DNA from: Bin52 sp965243345
GTDB taxonomy: Bacteria > Pseudomonadota > Alphaproteobacteria > Thalassobaculales > Thalassobaculaceae
Reading direction: 5' to 3'
NCBI GenBank assembly: GCA_965243345.1
Contig: CBDEUR010000002.1
Location: 62,001-126,000, forward strand
DNA: 64,000 bases
Made by a program: the position numbers and the translations under genes. Shown here one piece after another: positions 58,110 to 64,000 of the stretch (the stretch's first letter is position 1; every line of letters starts with the position of its first letter). The notes under the pieces were generated by a model. That model did no database searches. It was not told the DNA's origin and was given only the letters and a program-made list of their open reading frames with translations.

Positions 58110-59510
58110 ATGCGCATCATCTCGGGAGTACTGCTTGCGGCAATGGCCGCCGCTCTTCATGGACCGGCCGGCGCCCAGGACCAGCCCGGCACGACCGATC
58201 TCGAGTCGGCCCTGACGGCGGACCTGCCGCCGTACTGGCAGGTCAATGAGGTCGAAATCCAGGCGTCGGTCAATGATGGTGACGCGGTATCGCCGCAGTT
58301 CCGGCAGCGGTTCACGGCGACTGTCGCGCCGCGCGAGGATCTGTACCGGCGCGTCGAGGAGGTGGAGCCTTTCAGGGTCGTGGCTACCGCGACCCCGTCC
58401 GGTACGTCGCACCGTCTCTACGGGATCGGCCATTCCACGCTGAAGAGCGGGCGGTGGGCAGTCAGGCTGGAGATGGAGAGTTCCGTCGCGGCCCTGGGGA
58501 AGCCCCGGTCACTGTTCGAGGGTCCGGTGGTGGTGCCCGGCGATCCGGCCTCGCAACAGGTGTTCGAGATGTTCATGCAGGGCCGAGAGACGGCGAAGGC
58601 GATGGCCGAGCGGGCCGCGCGAACGGCCGTGAACGCCGATGTCCTGGCGCGGCTCGATGCGGAGGCGCAAGCCCAGGAGCAGGCGCTGCTGGAGGACAGC
58701 TACCGCCGGCGCCTGGAGGCGTTGAAGGGCCGGATAGATGCCGACCTCGCCGGCGTCAGTGCGGCGGTCGACACGATGCTCGCTGACAATCGCACGGTCC
58801 TGGCGAAGCTGGAGGCCCTGCACGAGCAGAAGGTGGCCGCCGTGACGGCCAGGGCGGAGACGCAGCTGGCAATCGCCGAAGCAAACCAGGAGGCTGTCGC
58901 CCAGGACGAGCTCGCGGCGGCACTGGAAGCGCTGGCGGAGAAGCGCAAGCGCGTCGCCGATCTGAATGCGCGCGCTGTCGAGGCCCGGATGGCTGCGGAC
59001 AAGAGCCGGTATGCACAGGTGCGCGCCGGGCTGGCGGTGTCCGACGATGCGTCGGAGCAGTTGGCGGCATTCGACGCTGCGATGTCGTCCGACATCGCCA
59101 GCCTGCAGCGCCTGGCGCTCTCGCTGGCGTTCCGGTCCGGCAACGACGAGCTGCAGGGCGCGGCGCTGGCGGCATACGTGGCCGGGTTGCCGCAGATGAG
59201 CATTGCGGTTGCGTACAAGGACGGGGAAAACAAGGACAAGACATATGTGCAGAGCCTGCAGCTGACCGAAGTCAACGGCAGCAATTTCGCGGGCGAGTTG
59301 TCCACCCCGGGCTGGAGCGATTTTGCCAAAGCCTCCGGTACAATCCAGGGCGACAGCCTATCGCTCAGGGCACCGTGGTCATCAAGGAATGGTTGCGCCT
59401 GGGCGGCGAGGGTTGATGAGAAAGGCGCTCTCACGGGCCCGATGCAGTGCTCCGCCAACGGCGGCATTAGCAGGAACAATCCGGGCGGCGTCGGTTCGGT
59501 GGCGTTCTGA
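58110..59510 (+). CDS. Exported protein with long coiled coil, unknown
   Basis: The 466-residue protein has a signal peptide (SGVLLAAMAAALHGPAGAQD), a beta domain (LPPYWQVNEVEIQASVNDGD, VVATATPSGTSHRLYGIG), a helical coiled-coil stretch from about residue 165 to 320 (heptad-rich in Ala, Leu, Glu and Arg) and a C-terminal beta domain with two cysteines. No family assignment is firm. The ATG at 58110 has GGAGG 7 nt upstream. It follows the small lipoprotein gene and may act with it in the periplasm. Confidence 0.55.
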   Translation: MRIISGVLLAAMAAALHGPAGAQDQPGTTDLESALTADLPPYWQVNEVEIQASVNDGDAVSPQFRQRFTATVAPREDLYRRVEEVEPFRVVATATPSGTSHRLYGIGHSTLKSGRWAVRLEMESSVAALGKPRSLFEGPVVVPGDPASQQVFEMFMQGRETAKAMAERAARTAVNADVLARLDAEAQAQEQALLEDSYRRRLEALKGRIDADLAGVSAAVDTMLADNRTVLAKLEALHEQKVAAVTARAETQLAIAEANQEAVAQDELAAALEALAEKRKRVADLNARAVEARMAADKSRYAQVRAGLAVSDDASEQLAAFDAAMSSDIASLQRLALSLAFRSGNDELQGAALAAYVAGLPQMSIAVAYKDGENKDKTYVQSLQLTEVNGSNFAGELSTPGWSDFAKASGTIQGDSLSLRAPWSSRNGCAWAARVDEKGALTGPMQCSANGGISRNNPGGVGSVAF

Positions 59511-59546
59511 AGGGGCCTTACCGTCAGCGCCGAAGGAGATACAACG

Positions 59547-59873
59547 ATGAAGTTTCGTGAGGTGCGCATTGCCAACGGCGAGGTCACAGAGGGTACCGAT
59601 GACGGAACCAGGCGCCGACCGTGGCAGAGTTCGATCGAATTGCACATTGACGGCCGGATTTTTCGTGGAACGGGAAAGGGGAAGGCGCCGGAAGTTGCGC
59701 TCAAGCGCGCGGTCGACTCCGCTTCCAGTACGCGCGCGACGCCGGGTCGTGACAGCCCTGGTGAACGTGCGTCAGCGCCGGGAGGCGCCAGCGCCGCCCT
59801 CCGAACCGATCACATCATCGACGGCAACGACCTGGTGGAACATACCGTCTGCAGTGGCTGTCGCCATCACTGA
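59547..59873 (+). CDS. Small basic protein, unknown
   Basis: The 108-residue product opens with a beta-rich domain (MKFREVRIANGEVTEGTDDG, SIELHIDGRIFRGTGKGK) resembling a short RNA- or DNA-binding strand pair, then a serine- and alanine-rich tail ending in CSGCRHH. The ATG has GGAG 9 nt upstream. It overlaps the convergent membrane gene by 7 bp. Seventeen nt near its end (CATACCGTCTGC core) recur at about 58020. Confidence 0.45.
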   Translation: MKFREVRIANGEVTEGTDDGTRRRPWQSSIELHIDGRIFRGTGKGKAPEVALKRAVDSASSTRATPGRDSPGERASAPGGASAALRTDHIIDGNDLVEHTVCSGCRHH

Positions 59874-60196
59874 GGCTCCTGGGGCGGCTGCGCTCGAAAA
59901 TCGACCATGAACCGTTCCTGCGGCGTCTCGTCCATCAGGGCGGAGAGCGCGAAGGACCGGAAATCCCCGAAGCAGGCTGCCGGGTCCGATTCAGGGTGTT
60001 CGCAGACATAGGGGCTGTGCTCGTACGAATGCTCGAGAAAGCTGTAGCCGGCGTACACGATGAGACCGAAGAGGATGCAGGTCAGAGGGCCGGCCGGGCC
60101 AGTAGCGCGTCGCATGGGTCCACTGAACAACAAAAAGGGGAAAAGCATGGCCCCGAAGGCCAGCATGAGGAGGAATGCAAAATGGGCTGTCGACAT
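59867..60196 (-). CDS. Small membrane protein, paralog 1
   Basis: The 109-residue protein has two hydrophobic helices and a conserved loop-tail HSPYVCEHPESDPAACFGDFRS in which two cysteines are spaced by ten residues. The neighbouring upstream gene encodes a paralog with the same signature (QSPYACGHPDADPAACFANF). It is the last gene of the par operon. No family is recognised. Confidence 0.55.
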   Translation of the reverse strand: MSTAHFAFLLMLAFGAMLFPFLLFSGPMRRATGPAGPLTCILFGLIVYAGYSFLEHSYEHSPYVCEHPESDPAACFGDFRSFALSALMDETPQERFMVDFRAQPPQEPQ

Positions 60197-60208
60197 GGCA
60201 GGGATCCA

Positions 60209-60730
60209 TCAGGGTTGTTCGGCCGCACCATCACCGTTCCGGGGCGCCCGGGTCCGTTTGGCGTTGCTGGCAAGCTCCCGAGCGTCTTCCGGGCTCCTGT
60301 GCGCCGCGCCTCTCCGCTCCCAAAGGAACACGCCGCATTCCGTACCGAAATACACCACCATAAGGCTACCGAAACAGAAAAGCGCCGCGAGCGGGATGAG
60401 ATGGAGATCCATGGAGGAACTTCGCCCAGGCAACACCTCCATGGACCCCCCCAAATACAGATCTTGCCGCCCGTGATCCAACAGGGCGGAGAGCGCGTAG
60501 GACCGAAAATTGGCGAAGCAGGCTGCCGGGTCCGCATCAGGGTGTCCGCAGGCATAGGGGCTCTGTTCGTAGACCGTCTCCAGGACACTGAAGCCCGCGA
60601 ATACGAGGAGAGCGAAGAAGGCGCCGTACAGCAGGCCGTTGGGGTCCCTGCGCCGGATAAACCGGGCAAGATTGAACACGAGGCACAAGAGGATGAGGAG
60701 CGTTAACTGGGCTGTGGAGGGTGTGGACAT
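60209..60730 (-). CDS. Membrane protein, paralog 2
   Basis: The 173-residue protein has three hydrophobic helices and shares the signature SPYACGHPDADPAACFANFR and SYALSALLDHG with the following gene, plus an extra helix (IPLAALFCFGSLMVVYFG) and a basic tail. The ATG at 60730 overlaps the stop of the RHH-like partition gene by one base (TGATG); a GTG at 60733 also fits. Coupling to the par genes suggests an element-maintenance or envelope role, not proven. Confidence 0.55.
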   Translation of the reverse strand: MSTPSTAQLTLLILLCLVFNLARFIRRRDPNGLLYGAFFALLVFAGFSVLETVYEQSPYACGHPDADPAACFANFRSYALSALLDHGRQDLYLGGSMEVLPGRSSSMDLHLIPLAALFCFGSLMVVYFGTECGVFLWERRGAAHRSPEDARELASNAKRTRAPRNGDGAAEQP

Positions 60731-61113
60731 CACTGATCCCCCCGGGGCGGCCGGGCCTGTCCTGCGCTCAGCCAGTCGAGCGCATCGGCAAGCAGGTCGC
60801 GGACCTCGACACCGCGCTCGCGGGCAATGCGCTCGAAGTCCTCGGACGGACCGAGGATCCAGGTGTCGATCGCCGAGACAATCAGGACCTGGTTGGTCGT
60901 GTCCCGGTTGAGTGCAGCAATCCGGAGCGCGCGCTGCGTTTCGGGCGACACGTAGCCCCCGACATGCCGCACGTCCTGGCGCCTCTTTTCGCGACTCGCC
61001 GTCTCGGCTGCCGCTGCGTCGGAAGCTGCCGCGATCTCGGCGGGGTCGGGGCCGTGGCTGCGGCCCCTGAGGGTTTCCGCCATCCGTTGCTGCGTTGTTC
61101 GGCGCGCCATCAT
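60730..61113 (-). CDS. RHH-type DNA-binding partner of ParA
   Basis: The 127-residue protein has a disordered, alanine-rich N-terminus, then a ribbon-helix-helix core (RHVGGYVSPETQRALRIAAL, TTNQVLIVSAIDTWIL) and a C-terminal helix. In ParA/ParG- or ParA/Omega-type systems such a protein binds the centromere and stimulates ParA. It lies 7 nt after the parA stop. Two ATG codons in tandem are possible starts. Confidence 0.65.
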   Translation of the reverse strand: MMARRTTQQRMAETLRGRSHGPDPAEIAAASDAAAAETASREKRRQDVRHVGGYVSPETQRALRIAALNRDTTNQVLIVSAIDTWILGPSEDFERIARERGVEVRDLLADALDWLSAGQARPPRGDQ

Positions 61114-61120
61114 GCGCCTC

Positions 61121-61759
61121 CTACAGGTTGTAGTGGCTGCACACGTAGGTGTGCAGGGCAGTGATTTCCTCGGCCGCCCGCCTGTCGGTCAGCGTATCGC
61201 AGATCGTCAGGCCCTCATCGATCGCTCGGGCCAGTGCGATCCGCCGCCCGATGCGCACCGGACAGACGTCACCACCGAGTTCGCGGATCGCGTCCTCGAC
61301 CTCGTCCGCACCTCTCTCGTTCGAGCTGACCACGTTGAGAACCACCAGTGCCGGCACATCCGGCGCGGCGAGCCGGACAAGCTCGAGGGTGCTTGCAACC
61401 GCCTCGGCATCAACGATCGCCGGCCGGCAGGGGATCAGCACCAGGTCGGCGACGCGCGCGGCATTGCGTGCAGCGACGTCGAGCGATCCGCCGGTGTCGA
61501 TCACCAGGTGAGAGCACCCGGCCGCGCGGATTCTCCTGATCTCGGGCTCGACCCGGGATGCCGCAGCGGTCTGGACCGGCAGCGGCGCCACGTCCCCCGC
61601 TTCCTCACGGCGGTCACCCCAGTTTGCGGCCGACGCCTGCGGATCGAGATCCAGCACTGCGGCCGGATGATCGGTCACGCTCCACGCGGCGGCGAGATGC
61701 ACCGATAGCAGGGTCTTGCCGACGCCCCCCTTCGAGCACACGACTGCGACGGTCTTCAC
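61121..61759 (-). CDS. parA: ParA-family partition ATPase
   Basis: The 212-residue protein is a short ParA: it begins KTVAVVCSKGGVGKTLLSVH with the deviant Walker A KGGVGKT near residues 9-15, then AVLDLDPQASAANW and HLVIDTGGS. It would position plasmid copies on the nucleoid. The GTG at 61759 overlaps the stop of the upstream regulator as GTGA and has GGAGGGG 8 nt upstream. Operon order is regulator, parA, RHH partner, then two membrane proteins. Confidence 0.88.
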   Translation of the reverse strand: MKTVAVVCSKGGVGKTLLSVHLAAAWSVTDHPAAVLDLDPQASAANWGDRREEAGDVAPLPVQTAAASRVEPEIRRIRAAGCSHLVIDTGGSLDVAARNAARVADLVLIPCRPAIVDAEAVASTLELVRLAAPDVPALVVLNVVSSNERGADEVEDAIRELGGDVCPVRIGRRIALARAIDEGLTICDTLTDRRAAEEITALHTYVCSHYNL

Positions 61760-62307
61760 GGTTCGTCCCCTCCTGTCGCCGTGCCGATCGCGGGACGGGT
61801 GTGCCACTGCCATTGCCAGCTGCTTTCGCCGTCGTCATCCGCTTCCTGGAACTTCATGAAGAGCGTCACGTCTCCGGCCGGCGGTGGTCCACCGCCCAGG
61901 TTGATGGCCTGCGCGAGCGGCCAGAGTACCGGTGCAAATCTCTCCTGAGGCTCCCCTGCGCGCTCGGCGCACAGAACGCGGAGCAGCAGATCCACCCCAG
62001 CCGGCGCCGGGGTCTGCAACCGTTCCCAGCTGACCAGCATGCCGGCCGAGATCGCGGTGAGATGCGCAAGCCGGCTCTGGGTCAGGCCGAGCTCCAGGCG
62101 AAGGAAACGCGCCTCGATGCCGGTGAGCGGTCCAGGCTTCCAGGCAAGGGCCACCGCGACTGCCTGCCGCAGGGTCTCGTCGTCCGACGAGTCGGCGCGA
62201 TTGCCATCGTCCGCCGGCGGAGACGGATCGGCCGGCAGCACGCGAGCCTCCACGCCCCGGTGACGCCAGACCTGGGCGCCGTCACAGTCCTGAGCCATTG
62301 CCGTCAT
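61756..62307 (-). CDS. HTH regulator at the head of the par operon
   Basis: The 183-residue protein contains a helix-turn-helix (LRLELGLTQSRLAHLTAISAGMLVSWE pattern, about residues 69-95), close to the XRE class seen in NadS/HigA-like regulators, with an unrelated N-terminus and a tryptophan-rich C-terminus. It probably represses the par operon from the direct repeats about 65 nt upstream. The ATG at 62307 has GGGGAG 6 nt upstream. Confidence 0.6.
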   Translation of the reverse strand: MTAMAQDCDGAQVWRHRGVEARVLPADPSPPADDGNRADSSDDETLRQAVAVALAWKPGPLTGIEARFLRLELGLTQSRLAHLTAISAGMLVSWERLQTPAPAGVDLLLRVLCAERAGEPQERFAPVLWPLAQAINLGGGPPPAGDVTLFMKFQEADDDGESSWQWQWHTRPAIGTATGGDEP

Positions 62308-62369
62308 CCGGGCTCCCCGCGATCCGCCACGGCAGCACCATTGCTGCCGCGGCGGTAACTAGCAAGCGT

Positions 62370-62388
62370 TTTTATGTATCATTTTATG
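62370..62388. promoter_or_regulatory. Direct repeats in the par promoter region
   Basis: TTTTATG occurs at 62370-62376 and 62382-62388, 12 nt apart, in the only AT-rich tract of this gap. They may be an operator for the HTH or RHH protein, a promoter, or part of a partition site. Confidence 0.4.
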
Positions 62389-62430
62389 GGAGATGTGCGC
62401 CTCCAGGCTTCCGGGGCAAGCACGGGTTGC

Positions 62431-62478
62431 TGGTGCAGGCGTGCATGGGTGCACCGGTGCAAGGGTGCACAGGCGCAC
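62431..62478. repeat. Octamer array I (6 units)
   Basis: Six in-phase units from 62431 include TGGTGCAG, GGGTGCAC (twice), CGGTGCAA and AGGCGCAC. The array lies between the divergent or tandem minus-strand genes at 62307 and 62527. Confidence 0.75.
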
Positions 62479-62526
62479 CCCTTCTGTCAAGACACCCGAA
62501 TCCGGGAGAGGCGTCGCGACCGCTGG

Positions 62527-63999
62527 CTATTCCCGGGTGGTCCGGGCTGCGTCACCGCCGGCTCCGCTGTCCGTCCGGGTTCCGCTTGCGGCGCGAGCCT
62601 GCCCGATCCTGCCCCTGGCCTGGATCGCCCCTGCGACCCCGCTCCCGATCCGCGAGAAGGCCGCGGCACCGCCGATCATCGCGGCCCGTGCCCGCTCGGT
62701 CGCGCCCTGATCGGCAAGATCGGCCCGTCCGCCGATCCATGCCAGCACGCGCGACGGAAACTCGGCGATCAGGCTGAAGGACCGTTCGATCAGCAGCAGC
62801 TGCACGATCGCCAGGAACAGCACCGCTGCCGGCAGGACCATGAGGATGACGATGACGCCGGCGCCGCCCAGTGCGGCATGGATGGCGGGAAAGGTGCCGG
62901 CGATCAGGAGGGCGCTGGTCACCCGGAAGATCATCATCCCTGCCAGGAATCCGAAAATCATCAGGACCGGGGTCAGGAGCAGCGCGAGCAGCAGGGTCCA
63001 GCCATTTGTCGCCGCCCCGGAAATTCCCTCCCCGTCCATGCGCAGATGCGCGAACGCCCACAGTGTCACGCCGACCACGGCCTCCATGACAAGCAGGAAG
63101 TACCCGGTTACCGCCAGCACCCAGACCACCCATGGCATCAGCGGCAGGATGACCTGCAACAGCGCCCCGGCCGCCCAAAGGACGGGTACGACAAAGCCGA
63201 TCGTGTCGACGCCGGGGATCAGCGTGCTGGCCGCGACCAGGGCTGCGAGGGCGAGAAGGGAGCCGCCGAGCTCGATCATCTGGACCAGGGGATCCTCGTT
63301 GACATTGACGATGGACATCATCTCGAAGATGTCCTGCATGTCGAGCCCGGACACGGCGCTCAGGCCATCGCGCAGCGGAGTCCAGGCTTCCGAGGCCAGC
63401 CCGAGGTCGGCAGGATCAACCCGCAGGCCAAGCGCTGTCAGCCCGGCGGTGTCGGCCTGCCACGAGGCCATGTAGGACACCATCGCTGCGTCGGCCTTCT
63501 CGAGATCAATGTAGTAGCCTGCCGTGCCTACGCTGCCCGTCCGGGCGCGGACCCAATCGAAGATATCGTCGCGCGCCCGTGCGAGCCGGGTTGCCACCGA
63601 ACCGTCGTCAGGTGCCTTGAGCGTGTCGGACTTGGCGCGGCCGACGGCGCCGGTCAGGTGCATGACCTGGTTGTTGATCCTCGCGATCCCGACGTACCAT
63701 TGCCCGGCGCCGAGCCACCCTTCGCCGTAGCAGTGCCCGGTTCCCCGCACGCGACAGTCAGTGCCGCCGCTGATCGCATTCAGGATCAGCTGACGCTTGT
63801 CGGTCTGGCCTTCGGCGAACCGGGAGATCTGGTCGAGCACTTCCCTGGCCAGCTCGGACAGGGCCGTGTTCGCGTCCACGATCGCGTTCGCGATCTCCAC
63901 CGTGTGCGCCGGCACCGGGTCTGTGCCGGCCCGGTCGGTCAGGATGACCGACCCCTTTTCGGCGGCGATCGTGCGAAACGCCGCGTTCAGGGTGCTCAT
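62527..63999 (-). CDS. DotA/TraY-like inner-membrane protein of a type IVB system, probably 5'-truncated by the window
   Basis: The visible 490 residues start with a soluble, helical part with two cysteines (CRVRGTGHC) and then about six transmembrane helices (for example LLALAALVAASTLIPGVDTI, WVVWVLAVTGYFLLVMEAVV, VIVILMVLPAAVLFLAIVQL), ending in a basic, disordered tail. This matches the C-terminal part of DotA/TraY proteins, which are 700-1,000 residues. The ATG at 63999 touches the window edge, so the gene very likely continues beyond it. It belongs with the DotO-like ATPase in one transfer apparatus. Confidence 0.78.
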   Translation of the reverse strand: MSTLNAAFRTIAAEKGSVILTDRAGTDPVPAHTVEIANAIVDANTALSELAREVLDQISRFAEGQTDKRQLILNAISGGTDCRVRGTGHCYGEGWLGAGQWYVGIARINNQVMHLTGAVGRAKSDTLKAPDDGSVATRLARARDDIFDWVRARTGSVGTAGYYIDLEKADAAMVSYMASWQADTAGLTALGLRVDPADLGLASEAWTPLRDGLSAVSGLDMQDIFEMMSIVNVNEDPLVQMIELGGSLLALAALVAASTLIPGVDTIGFVVPVLWAAGALLQVILPLMPWVVWVLAVTGYFLLVMEAVVGVTLWAFAHLRMDGEGISGAATNGWTLLLALLLTPVLMIFGFLAGMMIFRVTSALLIAGTFPAIHAALGGAGVIVILMVLPAAVLFLAIVQLLLIERSFSLIAEFPSRVLAWIGGRADLADQGATERARAAMIGGAAAFSRIGSGVAGAIQARGRIGQARAASGTRTDSGAGGDAARTTRE

Positions 64000-64000
64000 G

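Noticed and set aside
1..64000. Cas genes, relaxase, oriT nick site, transposase or integrase
   Set aside because: None could be recognised in any frame; they may lie outside the window.

Overview
The window is one stretch of a large, very GC-rich (by eye well above 60 percent) proteobacterial mobile element, most likely a conjugative plasmid. The evidence is: an IncI/Dot-Icm-type (type IVB) secretion ATPase at the left edge and a DotA/TraY-like membrane protein at the right edge; thin type IVB pilus genes (PilN secretin, PilO-like, tandem PilV-like prepilins, PilS-like pilins); an RPA-family replication initiator with its iteron array; a ParA partition operon; a second iteron cluster beside a primase, helicase and Rep operon; and many small accessory genes. 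No ribosomal RNA, transposase, integrase, relaxase or cas gene was recognised. A high-GC alpha- or gammaproteobacterium is a reasonable guess, but the species cannot be read from this sequence.

Layout. 0-3 kb: DotO/TraU-like ATPase. 3-5 kb: HipBA toxin-antitoxin pair. 5-14 kb: a tight minus-strand run, in transcription order a type IA topoisomerase, an HU-like protein, an exported protein, an M48 metalloprotease fused to a membrane domain, a polytopic membrane protein, a C5 DNA methyltransferase and two tiny membrane proteins. 14.1-15.1 kb: an orphan, partly decayed type I-E-like CRISPR array. 15-27 kb: accessory islets separated by arrays of a degenerate palindromic octamer. They hold a YqaJ nuclease, an HNH protein, two proteins that look like DnaA domain I and domain IV without the AAA+ core, a fused MNT-HEPN protein, a tRNA-Leu-like gene with a damaged anticodon loop, an SNase-type nuclease and a protein with four RHH-like segments. 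27.3-27.9 kb: 22-bp iterons and a perfect palindrome, a probable origin. 28-35 kb: a minus-strand operon pilN, pilO-like, primase, helicase, Rep. 35.6-37.5 kb: a second, divergent type IA topoisomerase. 37.6-42.5 kb: exported proteins and two PilV-like prepilins in an overlapping plus-strand operon. 42.5-55 kb: Uma2-like and HEPN-like proteins, an RTX metzincin protease, inverted PilS-like paralogs, a second SNase, a secreted protein with 54 consecutive prolines, a pentapeptide-repeat protein and a second MNT-HEPN fusion. 55.7-57.6 kb: RPA-type iterons and repA. 57.7-62.3 kb: lipoprotein, exported coiled-coil protein, small membrane paralogs and the par operon. 62.5-64 kb: DotA/TraY-like protein.

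How it fits together. The element appears to carry two replication modules, one partition module, part of a type IVB transfer and pilus apparatus, and a rich set of stability and defence-like genes (HipBA, two MNT-HEPN fusions, an AbiU2-like HEPN protein, an orphan methyltransferase, an orphan CRISPR array). The most unusual signals lie between genes: nine arrays of a period-8 palindromic octamer; a motif placed 69-70 nt before three unrelated minus-strand start codons; a tRNA-like gene lacking a normal anticodon; an iteron array that contains a duplicated copy of the 5' end of repA; and a pair of inverted pilin-like genes that could form an invertible switch.
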